From the NCBI GenBank assembly GCA_003498085.1, contig DNCM01000171.1, positions 1-15,339 of the forward strand: a stretch of 15,339 bases of DNA, given 5' to 3'. This document shows positions 1 through 8,211 of the stretch, one piece after another. Under the pieces are notes generated by a model. That model was not told the origin of the DNA, ran no database searches, and saw nothing but the letters and a program-made list of their open reading frames with translations. This stretch comes from a bacterium. GTDB taxonomy: Bacteria > UBA9089 > UBA9088. Position 1 is the first letter of the stretch. Each line of letters begins with the position of its first letter. The position numbers and the translations under genes are program-made.

Positions 1-18
1 CAATAGCTGAATAGTTAC
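1..18. repeat. Left copy of terminal inverted repeat
   Basis: Bases 2-18 (AATAGCTGAATAGTTAC) are the exact reverse complement of bases 15323-15339. The match ends after 17 bases: position 19 onward does not match the sequence inside 15323. Read outward from the window the repeat begins GTAAC. The likeliest reading is that the window is bounded on both sides by the end of the same repeated element, such as an insertion sequence lying outside the window. Inverted rather than direct orientation argues against a circular molecule. The element itself is not visible. Confidence 0.7.
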
Positions 19-56
19 TATAATTTTATATAGACATACCAATAATACATTTTCCC

Positions 57-86
57 TTGCTCACAATTTTTGTTTCAGTATATAAT
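57..86 (+). promoter_or_regulatory. Sigma-70-like promoter of xseA, leaderless type
   Basis: The -35 box TTGCTC (57-62) and -10 box TATAAT (81-86) are 18 bases apart, and the xseA ATG follows 8 bases after the -10 box. Transcription would start at or one to two bases before the ATG. There is no Shine-Dalgarno sequence upstream of the ATG. Confidence 0.7.
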
Positions 87-94
87 TTATTTAT

Positions 95-1336
95 ATGGAA
101 AGAAAGTTACTTTCTGTTTATGAACTGACAACCAAAATTAAGTTTTTATTGGAAAGTAGCTTTCCATATCTCCGTGTGATAGGAGAGGTATCAAATATAA
201 AAACATCAAGCCTAGGCCATACATACTTTACATTAAAGGATGACTTAAGCCAGATAAACTGTGTTTTTTTCAACTCAAAAAGAAGTTTATATCTCCCAAA
301 AGATGGGGAAAGGATAATTGTCCACGGAAGGATAAGCGTTTACGAAAGAAGTGGACAATACCAGATAATCGTTGAGGTAATCGAACAGGCTGGAAAGGGT
401 GCGCTATGGCTTGCATTCGAGAAGTTAAAAGAGAAGCTTAAAAAAGAAGGTCTGTTCGATGAAAAACATAAAAAACCTTTACCATTTTTTCCAGAAAGTG
501 TTGCTATTGTTACATCGACAAAGGGTGCTGCAAAGGAGGATTTATTAAGAACACTCCCAGACATAGAGATAACTATCTTTGGAGCAAGGGTCCAAGGAGA
601 AGGTTCTAGTTACGAAATTGCATCTCGTATTTATGAGATAAATAGGCTTCCAAAAAAGCCGGATATAATAATTGTTGCAAGGGGTGGCGGTTCTTTAGAA
701 GACCTTTGGTCATTCAATGAGGAGATCATTGCAAGGGCAATATTTTCATCAAAAATTCCCATTATCTCTGCTGTTGGCCATGAGATAGATTTTACCATTT
801 CTGATATGATTGCTGACATTCGGGCACCAACGCCAACAGCGGCTGGCCATATGATTAGCCAAATTAGACAAAAAATGAAAGAAAGGATAGAATTAGCAGG
901 AAAAGGACTCTTAAGCAAAACGAAAAACATTATTTCAAAAGAAAGAATAACACTAGATCATCTTTATAACTCATTTGTCTTTAAAAGACCCCGTCTTAAG
1001 ATAGAAGAATACTATCAAGAGATTGATGAACTTTCCGAAAAAGCAAAAAGGGCATTGCTTGTAGTTCTTGAGATAAGGAAGAACAAACTCACTAATACAA
1101 CGAATATCTTCAAAATAAGGGTTAATAATATACTTCTTTCCTTCCATAAAAGGCTTGCAAGCTTAGAAAAGATAATATCCCTTGATCCAACTAGTATTTT
1201 AAAAAGGGGGTATAGTATTACTTATAAGGATAAAATAATAATAAAAGACCAAGCGCAAGTGAAAGATAAGGATAAGATAAGGATAAAGTTCTACAAGGGC
1301 GAAATCTATGCAGAGGTACAGTCAAATGGAAGTTAA
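95..1336 (+). CDS. xseA: Exodeoxyribonuclease VII large subunit
   Basis: This is the large, catalytic subunit of exonuclease VII, which degrades single-stranded DNA to oligonucleotides in mismatch and damage repair. At 413 aa it has normal family length. The N-terminal OB-fold (about residues 1-100, with the GEVSNIKTSSLGHTYFTLKD stretch) is followed by the catalytic domain with GARVQGEGS, RGGGSLEDLW, AVGHEIDFT and ADIRAPTPTAA. After these come a coiled-coil-like basic region and the C-terminal LKRGYSIT segment that closes the family. The ATG at 95 fits the family N-terminus and sits 8 bases after a TATAAT box. The 3' end overlaps tig by 11 bases, so the two are translated from one message. 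The small subunit gene xseB, a frequent neighbour, is not in the window. Confidence 0.97.
   Translation: MERKLLSVYELTTKIKFLLESSFPYLRVIGEVSNIKTSSLGHTYFTLKDDLSQINCVFFNSKRSLYLPKDGERIIVHGRISVYERSGQYQIIVEVIEQAGKGALWLAFEKLKEKLKKEGLFDEKHKKPLPFFPESVAIVTSTKGAAKEDLLRTLPDIEITIFGARVQGEGSSYEIASRIYEINRLPKKPDIIIVARGGGSLEDLWSFNEEIIARAIFSSKIPIISAVGHEIDFTISDMIADIRAPTPTAAGHMISQIRQKMKERIELAGKGLLSKTKNIISKERITLDHLYNSFVFKRPRLKIEEYYQEIDELSEKAKRALLVVLEIRKNKLTNTTNIFKIRVNNILLSFHKRLASLEKIISLDPTSILKRGYSITYKDKIIIKDQAQVKDKDKIRIKFYKGEIYAEVQSNGS
1312..1316 (+). promoter_or_regulatory. Shine-Dalgarno of tig
   Basis: AGAGG lies 9 bases upstream of the ATG at 1326, inside the end of xseA. It supports that start over the longer frame opening at 1308, whose extra six residues do not resemble trigger factor. 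Confidence 0.55.
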
Positions 1337-2570
1337 AAAAACGAATATCCCAGGTTCAAAGATTAGGTTTGATGTTCAGATTGAACCTAGTATTGTTCAG
1401 GAAAAATTAAAAGGCGCATTTGACCAGATAGAAAGAAGGGGGGTATCTACAAGTGGATTTAGAAAAGGAAAGATACCGAGATCTCTTTTAGAAAAAAGAT
1501 TTTCAAGTGAGGGAGGAAGAGAGGTTATAAAAGAACTTGTTTTTGAAAAAATCCCAGAGATATTGGCAAACGAAAAGATATCACCTATTACACAGCCAGT
1601 TATAACTAACCTTAATTTTTCCCCTAATTCTCCTTTAGTATTCAGTTTTGATGTTGAGGTTATACCTGATTTTACCCTTTGTGATTATAAAAATATAAAA
1701 ATTTCCCAATCAGAGATAGATATAAGCGATAAAGAAATAGAGGAACATTTTGAAGTTTTGAGGAAAGAAAAGGCAGAGCTTGTTGAGAAAGAAGGTCCAG
1801 TTCAAAATGGTGATATAGCAGTCATTGACCTTATTGCCTATCTTCCAAAAGAGGCACCAAAAGAAAATTCTGGGCTTTATGTAGAAATAGGCTCTTTTTC
1901 TTTTCCAGAAAGGCTTGAGGATGAGCTAATTGGTCTTAATAAGGGTGATGAAAAGGTATTTTATGTTGAGATTCCAAAGGACTCTTTCGATAAAAAGCTT
2001 GCAGGGAAAAAGGTAAAATTTAAGGTCTTTATTTTGGCAATAAAAGAAAGGATTTTACCAAAGCTTGATGATAACTTTGCAAAGATGTGTGGAAATTTCA
2101 AAAACCTAAAGGAATTGAAAAAAATAGTAAAGAAAAACCTTATAACAAATGCAGGGATAAAGGAAAGAGAAAAAAGAAAGCTAAAGATTGTTGATGAGCT
2201 TATTAGAATGATGCCATTTGACCCTCCACAAAGTATGGTAGAAGAGGAAAGAAAGAGACTTCTCTTAAACTTTGCCTATAACCTTAGTCTTCAAAATATA
2301 CCCATCAGTTATGCCCTGGAGTCAGACGAAAGGAAAAAATCTTTTATGGAAGAGATAAATAAGGAAGCCGAAAAAAGGATAAAGAGACTTTTTATTCTCA
2401 GTAAAATAGCATATAAAGAGAGAATAGATGTATCTGATAGTGAATATGAAGAATGGGCAAGGATGCATTTTTCTCATGATGATCTTGATGAAGCATTATC
2501 TAATGAGAAAAAAAAGTTTTACAAGGAAGAACTAAGGATAGAAAAAACATTGGAATTTTTGATCAAATAA
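1326..2570 (+). CDS. tig: Trigger factor (ribosome-associated chaperone)
   Basis: Trigger factor docks at the ribosome exit tunnel beside L23 and shields nascent chains. The 414 aa protein has the N-terminal ribosome-binding domain with signature GFRKGKIP at residues 44-51, a central FKBP-like segment (about 155-240, ending LAGKKVKFKVFILAIKER), and a C-terminal helical, highly charged chaperone domain. The FKBP segment is recognisable by NGDIAVIDL, LIGLNKGDEKVF and LAGKK, but the family's GG and IPGFE elements are replaced (for example FPERLEDEL), so prolyl isomerase activity is doubtful. The ATG at 1326 gives MEVKKTNIPGS, which aligns with known N-termini. It overlaps xseA, and its stop lies 4 bases before the promoter of the next gene. 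The usual tig-clpP-clpX grouping is absent. Confidence 0.95.
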   Translation: MEVKKTNIPGSKIRFDVQIEPSIVQEKLKGAFDQIERRGVSTSGFRKGKIPRSLLEKRFSSEGGREVIKELVFEKIPEILANEKISPITQPVITNLNFSPNSPLVFSFDVEVIPDFTLCDYKNIKISQSEIDISDKEIEEHFEVLRKEKAELVEKEGPVQNGDIAVIDLIAYLPKEAPKENSGLYVEIGSFSFPERLEDELIGLNKGDEKVFYVEIPKDSFDKKLAGKKVKFKVFILAIKERILPKLDDNFAKMCGNFKNLKELKKIVKKNLITNAGIKEREKRKLKIVDELIRMMPFDPPQSMVEEERKRLLLNFAYNLSLQNIPISYALESDERKKSFMEEINKEAEKRIKRLFILSKIAYKERIDVSDSEYEEWARMHFSHDDLDEALSNEKKKFYKEELRIEKTLEFLIK

Positions 2571-2574
2571 AAAT

Positions 2575-2603
2575 TTGCTTTTTATGTAATTTGTTTGTAT
2601 AAT
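2575..2603 (+). promoter_or_regulatory. Promoter of EF-G-like gene, leaderless type
   Basis: TTGCTT (2575-2580), a 17-base spacer and TATAAT (2598-2603) precede the ATG at 2613 by 9 bases. The promoter occupies nearly all of the 42-base gap after tig. It lies partly inside the longer frame that opens with TTG at 2595, which argues against that longer start. Confidence 0.7.
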
Positions 2604-2612
2604 TTAGAGCTA

Positions 2613-4541
2613 ATGCTAGCTAAGATAAGAAATATTGCACTTATTTCTCATAGGGGAGTGGGAAAGACATCGCTTGCCGAAGCACTCTTTTTTAAAGCAA
2701 AAAAGACAGATCGTCTTGGCTCAGTTGACAACCAAACATCGTTTTTTGACTTCCAAGAGGAAGAGAGAAAAAGAAAAACAACAATAACATCAAAACTTGG
2801 TTTTCTTGAATGGAACGGTTGTAAAATAAATATCATTGACACTCCAGGATATTTGGATTTTATTGGAGAGATAAAAGCAAACCTTAGGGTTGTTGAAGGG
2901 GTAATCCTTCTCGTTGATTGTGAAGGGGGTGTTATGGTTGGAACAGAAATAGCCTGGAAGGTTGCGGATGAATACAATATTCCTGTAATCATATTCATAA
3001 ATAAGCTGGAAAAAGAACAGGCAGATCTCCAAAAAGCCGTTTCATCAATAAGAAAAAAACTCTCTCCAAACTGTGTTTGTCTGTTTCTGCCAAATGCCTG
3101 TGGTCCTTCATTTTCCGCAATCACAAGTATTTTAAAACAAGAAGATCCTGAGAAAGAAAAACTTTATGAATTAATAAGTGAGACAGATGATATATTGCTT
3201 GAGAAATATCTAAACGAAGGAAGCCTTTCTGAAGAGGAAGTTATGCGTGGACTAAAAAAAGGGATAAAAACAAGGAAAATATTTCCTATCATTTGTGGCT
3301 CAGCACTAAAGGAAATAGGTAGTGCTGAACTTTTAGATGCAATCGTTAATCTTATTCCACCTCCAGAAGGGTCCACCGATGACCCACTCTCTGCCTTTGT
3401 TTTTAAAGTTATCTCTGATCCGCATGTTGGCGAGCTTACATTTGTAAAGGTATTTTCTGGAAAACTAGAAGGCGGTATGGAGGTATACAATTCAACCCAG
3501 GATATAAAAGAAAAACTTGGACACATATGCTATATAAATGGAAAAGCAAGGCAGGATATATCTTCCATTCCCTCAGGTGACATAGGTGTCTGCGTAAAAC
3601 TAAAGGGAACAAAGATATCGGATACTCTATGTTCTCCTAAATCACTGGTTTCCTTTCCAAAGATTGATTTTCCAGAGCCAGTTATTTCCATTGGGGTTTC
3701 TCCAAAGACAAAACAGGACCAGGAAAGGATGAGCAATGGACTGCATAAGCTATCGGACGAAGATCCAACATTTACATCGAGATATGAGGTTGAATTACAT
3801 CAGACAATCATATCTGGAATGGGTGAGCTTCATCTTGAGATTATGCTTGACAAACTAAAGAACAGGTTTCAAACAGAGGTTATTGTTGAAAAACCTAGGG
3901 TTCCATATAGAGAGTCGATAAGAATAAGGGCTTCTGGTGAAGGAAAGTACAAGCGTCAGACAGGGGGTCGTGGTCAGTATGGTCATTCTCTCATCCATAT
4001 AGAGCCGCTTCCACCAAATTCAGAAGACGAGTTTATCTTTGAAAACAAGATATTTGGTGGAGCAATTCCAGCAAAGTATATCCCTGCAGTAGAAAAAGGC
4101 ATAAAAGAATGCGTGGATAAAGGAATACTGGCAGGATACCCTGTAAAATGGGTAAAGATTATCTTGCATGATGGCTCATTTCATGAGGTTGATTCATCGG
4201 ATATTGCATTCCAGCTTGCCGGTTCATTTGCATTTAAGGATGCATTTTCGAGGGCTGATAGCTATCTCCTTGAGCCAATTATGGATGTTGAGGTTTTTGT
4301 GGAAGAGGAATATACAGGCGATATTGTCTCTGATCTCAATGGAAGGAGGGGGAGGATTGTTGGAATTGAGGGCGGTAGTATAAAAGCACTTGTTCCCCAA
4401 GAGGAAATGTTTAAATACTCCACAACCCTAAGGTCTATTACTCAAGGAAGGGGAAATTATGTGATGAGATTTTCTCACTACGAGGAAGTACCTTCCCATC
4501 TAGCAAACAAGATTGTAGAAGAAAAACAACAGACTAGATAG
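2613..4541 (+). CDS. EF-G-like translational GTPase (EF-G2 type)
   Basis: This is a five-domain GTPase of the elongation factor G superfamily, resembling the divergent EF-G2/EF-G-like branch rather than canonical FusA. Seen: P-loop SHRGVGKTS (residues 12-20), switch I RKRKTTITS (52-60), G3 DTPGYLDF (76-83), G4 NKLE (130-133), G5 GSAL (229-232), then domain II. Later come GMGELHLEI, the GRGQYGH segment of domain IV and the domain V motifs LNGRRGRI and ITQGRGNYVMRFSHYEE. G3 has Tyr where canonical EF-G has the catalytic His, and G4 has Glu in place of the Asp of NKxD. At 642 aa it is shorter than the usual about 690, partly because the region between G4 and G5 is reduced. Whether it is the cell's translocase or a paralogue cannot be told here. 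The start at 2613 is chosen by the promoter and the MLAKIRNIAL N-terminus. trpE follows after 13 bases. Confidence 0.9.
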   Translation: MLAKIRNIALISHRGVGKTSLAEALFFKAKKTDRLGSVDNQTSFFDFQEEERKRKTTITSKLGFLEWNGCKINIIDTPGYLDFIGEIKANLRVVEGVILLVDCEGGVMVGTEIAWKVADEYNIPVIIFINKLEKEQADLQKAVSSIRKKLSPNCVCLFLPNACGPSFSAITSILKQEDPEKEKLYELISETDDILLEKYLNEGSLSEEEVMRGLKKGIKTRKIFPIICGSALKEIGSAELLDAIVNLIPPPEGSTDDPLSAFVFKVISDPHVGELTFVKVFSGKLEGGMEVYNSTQDIKEKLGHICYINGKARQDISSIPSGDIGVCVKLKGTKISDTLCSPKSLVSFPKIDFPEPVISIGVSPKTKQDQERMSNGLHKLSDEDPTFTSRYEVELHQTIISGMGELHLEIMLDKLKNRFQTEVIVEKPRVPYRESIRIRASGEGKYKRQTGGRGQYGHSLIHIEPLPPNSEDEFIFENKIFGGAIPAKYIPAVEKGIKECVDKGILAGYPVKWVKIILHDGSFHEVDSSDIAFQLAGSFAFKDAFSRADSYLLEPIMDVEVFVEEEYTGDIVSDLNGRRGRIVGIEGGSIKALVPQEEMFKYSTTLRSITQGRGNYVMRFSHYEEVPSHLANKIVEEKQQTR

Positions 4542-4554
4542 CCTTTAGTTAAAA

Positions 4555-6021
4555 GTGTACCATCCAACAAAAGATGAATTTTTAAGACTTGCAGATAGAT
4601 CAAATATTATCCCTGTCTACAAGGAAGTACTGGAAGATATTGAAACGCCACTTTCGTCCTTTCGTAAACTGGGAGGCGAATATTCATTCCTCCTTGAAAG
4701 TGCAGAAACTGCCGAAAAAATTGGAAGATATTCGTTCTTAGGAGTAAATCCAAAGGTGTTCTTTAGGGTCTTTGAAAAAAATACCTGTATTACAAAGGGA
4801 GAAAATGAAGAAATGAAAGAAATAGACAAAGATCCACTAATCTTTTTAAAAGAAATAATATCCTCATACAAAATTGCCTCAAAGGATAGTTTTGGAAGGC
4901 TCTTTGGTGGCGCCGTCGGATTTATAGGTTATGATTATATAAGATTTATTGAAAACCTCCCACCAAAAAAGGAAGATGAGCTTAATCTTCCCATTGCCCT
5001 TTTTGTCATACCAGAAAATATTATTATTTTTGACCATCTAAATAGGACAATAAAGATTCTTGCTTTAATTCCTATTAAAAAAAATAAAATTGAGTCTTAT
5101 AAAGAATCTCTTGCATCGATTGAGGCAATCGAAAAAAAATTAAAGAAACCCTTTGTCTTTTCAGATTTCAAAGTAAAAAGATCAAAGCCTGTATTTGAAA
5201 CAAAAAAGAGTAATTTTATAAAATGGGTTTTGTCTGCAAAGGAGTATATAAGACAAGGTGATATTATTCAGGTTGTCCTTTCTCATAGAATAAAAAGAAA
5301 GACTCAGGCTAATTATATCTCTATCTATAGGGCACTCCGATATATAAACCCTTCACCCTATATGTTTCTTCTCAACTTTGGCGATATAAAACTCATCGGC
5401 TCATCACCAGAAAAGCTTGTTAGCCTAGAGGGGGACATTGTAGAGACAAGACCCATTGCTGGAACAAGGAAAAGGGGAAAAACAGAAGAGGAAGATAAGG
5501 TGCTCGAGAAGGAGCTTCTTGCTTGCCCAAAGGAGCTTTCCGAACATATAATGCTCGTTGATCTCGGAAGGAATGACATCGGTAGAGTATGTGAATTTGG
5601 AAGTGTTAATGTACAAGAATTTAAGAAGATAGAAAGATATTCTCATGCAATGCATATTGTAAGTTCAATCCAGGGAAAAATAAAAAAAGGATTAGGTCCT
5701 TTTGAGCTTTTGCAAGCATCATTTCCTGCAGGGACAGTAACCGGCGCCCCAAAGATAAGGGCATGTGAAATTATCGATGAACTTGAGGATAGAAGAAGGG
5801 GTCCTTACGCTGGTGCTGTCGGATATATAAGCTTTTTTGGGGATATGGATACCTGTATCACCATAAGGACAATCCTTCTTTACAATGGTACTGCGTATAT
5901 ACAGGCAGGTGCAGGTATAGTTGCCGAGTCAGATCCAGAAAAAGAGTATCAAGAAAGCCTAAACAAGGCATCCGCTATGCTTTCTGCAATCGATATGGCA
6001 GAAGATGGACTCGAATTGTAA
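4555..6021 (+). CDS. trpE: Anthranilate synthase component I
   Basis: TrpE converts chorismate and ammonia (delivered by TrpG) to anthranilate, the first committed step of tryptophan synthesis. The 488 aa protein is full length and carries the chorismate-binding hallmarks GSSPEKLV, RPIAGTRKRG, HIMLVDLGRNDIGRV, SFPAGTVTGAPKIRA and GPYAGAVGYISFFGDMDTCITIRT. The LLES element at residues 46-49 and NPSPYMF match the tryptophan-binding site of feedback-inhibited TrpE, which favours TrpE over the paralogous PabB. The start is GTG at 4555, giving MYHPTKDEF, which fits family N-termini. No good Shine-Dalgarno is visible, so translation may depend on coupling to the upstream GTPase gene 13 bases away. 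trpG begins 6 bases after the stop. Confidence 0.96.
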   Translation: MYHPTKDEFLRLADRSNIIPVYKEVLEDIETPLSSFRKLGGEYSFLLESAETAEKIGRYSFLGVNPKVFFRVFEKNTCITKGENEEMKEIDKDPLIFLKEIISSYKIASKDSFGRLFGGAVGFIGYDYIRFIENLPPKKEDELNLPIALFVIPENIIIFDHLNRTIKILALIPIKKNKIESYKESLASIEAIEKKLKKPFVFSDFKVKRSKPVFETKKSNFIKWVLSAKEYIRQGDIIQVVLSHRIKRKTQANYISIYRALRYINPSPYMFLLNFGDIKLIGSSPEKLVSLEGDIVETRPIAGTRKRGKTEEEDKVLEKELLACPKELSEHIMLVDLGRNDIGRVCEFGSVNVQEFKKIERYSHAMHIVSSIQGKIKKGLGPFELLQASFPAGTVTGAPKIRACEIIDELEDRRRGPYAGAVGYISFFGDMDTCITIRTILLYNGTAYIQAGAGIVAESDPEKEYQESLNKASAMLSAIDMAEDGLEL

Positions 6022-6027
6022 AGCAAG

Positions 6028-6612
6028 ATGATTCTTATCATTGATAACTACGACTCTTTTACATACAACCTTGTCCAGTATATTGGGGAAATTTTAGAAG
6101 GAAAAGAAGAACTTCTTGTTTTCCGTAATGATAAAATCACTCTAGATGAAATAAAAAGTCTTTCTCCATGTGCCATTGTAATTTCACCAGGCCCTGGAAA
6201 ACCAAAAGATGCAGGAATATCAGAGGATGTTATAAAAGAATTTGGAAAGGATATTCCAATTCTTGGTGTATGTCTTGGCCATCAGGCAATCGGGGAGATC
6301 TTTGGGGGGAAAATAGTTTCTGCAGAGAGACTTATGCATGGAAAGACCTCGGAGATTTTCCATGATGGAAGAGACATATTTAAAAACATAGAAAACCCAT
6401 TTATTGCAACAAGATATCATTCATTGGTTATTGAGCCAGAGAGTATTCCTAGTTGCCTTGAGGTCTCTGCAAAAACAAAAGAGGGGGAGATTATGGGAAT
6501 AAGACACAAAGAATACCCTATATTCGGTGTTCAATTCCATCCTGAATCCATCCTTACCATATTCGGAAAAGAAATCTTAAGAAATTTTATAAAGGATTTT
6601 TCAAATTTATAA
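6028..6612 (+). CDS. trpG: Anthranilate synthase component II (glutamine amidotransferase)
   Basis: This class I glutamine amidotransferase releases ammonia from glutamine for TrpE. The 194 aa length is normal. The catalytic triad is visible as Cys82 in GVCLGHQ, with His171 and Glu173 in FHPES. The DNYDSFTYNL start and MHGKTS motif are typical of TrpG/PabA. In many bacteria one such subunit serves both anthranilate and p-aminobenzoate synthesis, so a dual role is possible. It starts 6 bases after trpE and is the last gene of its unit. The remaining trp genes (trpD, C, F, B, A) are not here. Confidence 0.96.
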   Translation: MILIIDNYDSFTYNLVQYIGEILEGKEELLVFRNDKITLDEIKSLSPCAIVISPGPGKPKDAGISEDVIKEFGKDIPILGVCLGHQAIGEIFGGKIVSAERLMHGKTSEIFHDGRDIFKNIENPFIATRYHSLVIEPESIPSCLEVSAKTKEGEIMGIRHKEYPIFGVQFHPESILTIFGKEILRNFIKDFSNL

Positions 6613-6879
6613 GAAAGATGATGTCTGTATAAAAGAAAAATGGAAGTTTAAGAGCAAGGTGACGAAAGATCATTGAAGAAGAAATAAAAGGAGTTTGTGA
6701 TGAAAAGCAACGCTTAGGACTAGCAGGCTAAAAGATACAAAAGGTCTCTAGTACCAAGAAACATTGATATTTTGTGAAGCTTTGATGTGTTTTCTACAAC
6801 CAGAAAACTCGCTATTATCTGAAAACGCAAAGGTTTAGTTATCAGATATAAAGAAACAAAAAGTAGAATTGGAATTTGA
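6613..6879. other. Gene-free convergent spacer between trpG and endoQ
   Basis: The 267 bases between two gene 3' ends hold no open frame longer than about 35 codons on either strand and no recognisable RNA gene. The base composition is purine-rich on the plus strand. Its one structural feature is a hairpin near the endoQ end (6816-6848). A short minus-strand stretch reads SDNSEF, faintly like an integrase core, but there is nothing else to support a transposase remnant. Confidence 0.6.
6816..6848. terminator. Possible hairpin between convergent genes
   Basis: TATCTGA (6816-6822) pairs with TCAGATA (6842-6848). Inside it AAAC (6823-6826) can pair with GTTT (6833-6836) around a six-base loop, leaving a five-base bulge. 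It lies 32 bases beyond the stop of the minus-strand nuclease gene. No clear T-run follows on either strand, so a role in termination or 3'-end protection is only a guess. Confidence 0.25.
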
Positions 6880-8106
6880 TTAAAACAGGGTCATCTGTTT
6901 AGGCCTTTCTTCCTCTTGGCGTATCTTTATTTTACCATAGACACCATCATAACCAGGTTCTATATCTACCTTTTGCTCCCTCATATTTATTATTCCAGAG
7001 GATATTTCGGGGGAAAGTCTTACTTCAAGTTCTTTTTTCGGTATTTTGAGGAGAATGTCAAGTTCAGAGCCAAGATTCTCAAGAATATTTAAATACTCTT
7101 TTTTTACAGCGATAGATTGTGACTCTTTTCCTTGAACTGCACCTATTATCTCATCCAATGGTACGATGTTTTTGTATGGGATAGCATTGCCTGGAACAAA
7201 GCCCTCGTCTCTGTCAGAAAGCTTGCAGACTCTATGCATAACCCCAAGGGTTAATTTCCTTCCACACTTTGGGCATTTGTAGTCATTTCTCCCAGTTTCT
7301 TCTGGGGAAAAACAAACCCCACAGTTTCTATGGCCATCATAATGGTATTTGCCTTCTTCGGGAAAGAATTCAATGGTCATTAAAAATTTATTTTTATCTT
7401 TATTTTTGAGGGCAGAAATGATATCGCCGTAATTTATATCACAATCAAAGACATTTGCTTCCCTTCCAATTCTAGATGGAGAATGGGAATCTGAGTTTGA
7501 GATTAGGCTATATCTGTCAAGGGAGGATAGTCTCCAATTCATCTTTGGATCAGAAGAAAGTCCTGTTTCTAAAGCATATATGTTTTCTAGTTCTTCTCCG
7601 AAACACTCCTCTATGGAATCAAATCCTGAGTTTGCACCAAAAAGGGAAAAGTGCGGTGTCCATATGTGTGCAGGAACAACGAATGTATTTTCATCAATAT
7701 CCAAAAGCATCTTAACCAAGTCTTTAGAAGACAAAGAGAGGATTGGTCTTCCATCTGCCCATAGATTCCCGTATCTTGAGAGCTTTTCATTTATTTTGTC
7801 ACAAGTATCAAAGCTTGGTGAAAAAATAATGATGTGGATTTTGTAGATTCTATCATTCTGCTTATAGATGTTTGATACCTCGCCTGTTAGGATAAACTTT
7901 ATACCGTCATACTCAAATAGATTGCCGCTTGTTTGTTTAAGCCTTGATTTAAGAAGAGAAAGCCAGTTTGGATGAGTAAAATCACCTGTTCCAACAAGTA
8001 AGATACCTTTAAGTTTTGCATATCTTGCAATTTCTGGAATGTCCATATCTCTGCTTGTCGCCCTGCTATATTTTGAATGTATATGAAAATCTGCTATAAA
8101 CTCCAT
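6880..8106 (-). CDS. Endonuclease Q-type PHP-domain DNA repair nuclease
   Basis: The 408 aa protein matches the PHP-domain family that includes archaeal Endonuclease Q, which nicks DNA 5' to deaminated bases such as hypoxanthine and uracil. Seen: metal-binding motifs DFHIHSKYS (His8, His10), GTGDFTHPNW, the HIWTPHFS stretch (147-154) and NSDSHS (Asp206, His208). A zinc-knuckle follows with Cys262, Cys265, Cys278 and Cys281, and then a C-terminal domain. The last five residues are QMTLF, close to the bacterial sliding-clamp-binding consensus QLxLF. The ATG at 8106 is chosen because it begins MEFIADFHIH and sits 9 bases after a TATAAT box. A 39-residue longer frame would run through that promoter. 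The gene stands alone, divergent from lptB and convergent with trpG. Cleavage specificity is inferred from the family, not visible. Confidence 0.88.
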   Translation of the reverse strand: MEFIADFHIHSKYSRATSRDMDIPEIARYAKLKGILLVGTGDFTHPNWLSLLKSRLKQTSGNLFEYDGIKFILTGEVSNIYKQNDRIYKIHIIIFSPSFDTCDKINEKLSRYGNLWADGRPILSLSSKDLVKMLLDIDENTFVVPAHIWTPHFSLFGANSGFDSIEECFGEELENIYALETGLSSDPKMNWRLSSLDRYSLISNSDSHSPSRIGREANVFDCDINYGDIISALKNKDKNKFLMTIEFFPEEGKYHYDGHRNCGVCFSPEETGRNDYKCPKCGRKLTLGVMHRVCKLSDRDEGFVPGNAIPYKNIVPLDEIIGAVQGKESQSIAVKKEYLNILENLGSELDILLKIPKKELEVRLSPEISSGIINMREQKVDIEPGYDGVYGKIKIRQEEERPKQMTLF

Positions 8107-8115
8107 TTTCGAATT

Positions 8116-8145
8116 ATTATAAGACAAGCCAATGCCCAAAATCAA
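8116..8145 (-). promoter_or_regulatory. Promoter of endoQ, leaderless type
   Basis: On the minus strand TTGATT (8145-8140), an 18-base spacer and TATAAT (8121-8116) precede the ATG at 8106 by 9 bases. No Shine-Dalgarno sequence is present. Confidence 0.68.
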
Positions 8146-8211
8146 GGACTGTTTATTTTGAAATTTACTAATGGAAAGATTATTCAAATTTTTATTCAAA
8201 ATATAAACTAT

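Noticed and set aside
2595..2612. TTG start six codons upstream for the EF-G-like protein.
   Set aside because: The start would lie before the -10 box, outside the expected transcript.
6805..6822. Minus-strand reading SDNSEF within a stretch of about 28 codons, resembling the D-N-G-x-E-F core of integrase-type transposases.
   Set aside because: No other transposase motif is found in any frame, the surrounding frame is soon closed by stops, and one residue is missing from the motif. Chance is likelier than a remnant.
6613..6879. Possible decayed trpD or other gene in the spacer after trpG.
   Set aside because: Translations of all frames gave no stretch resembling TrpD or another trp enzyme. 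Only short, stop-broken segments are present.
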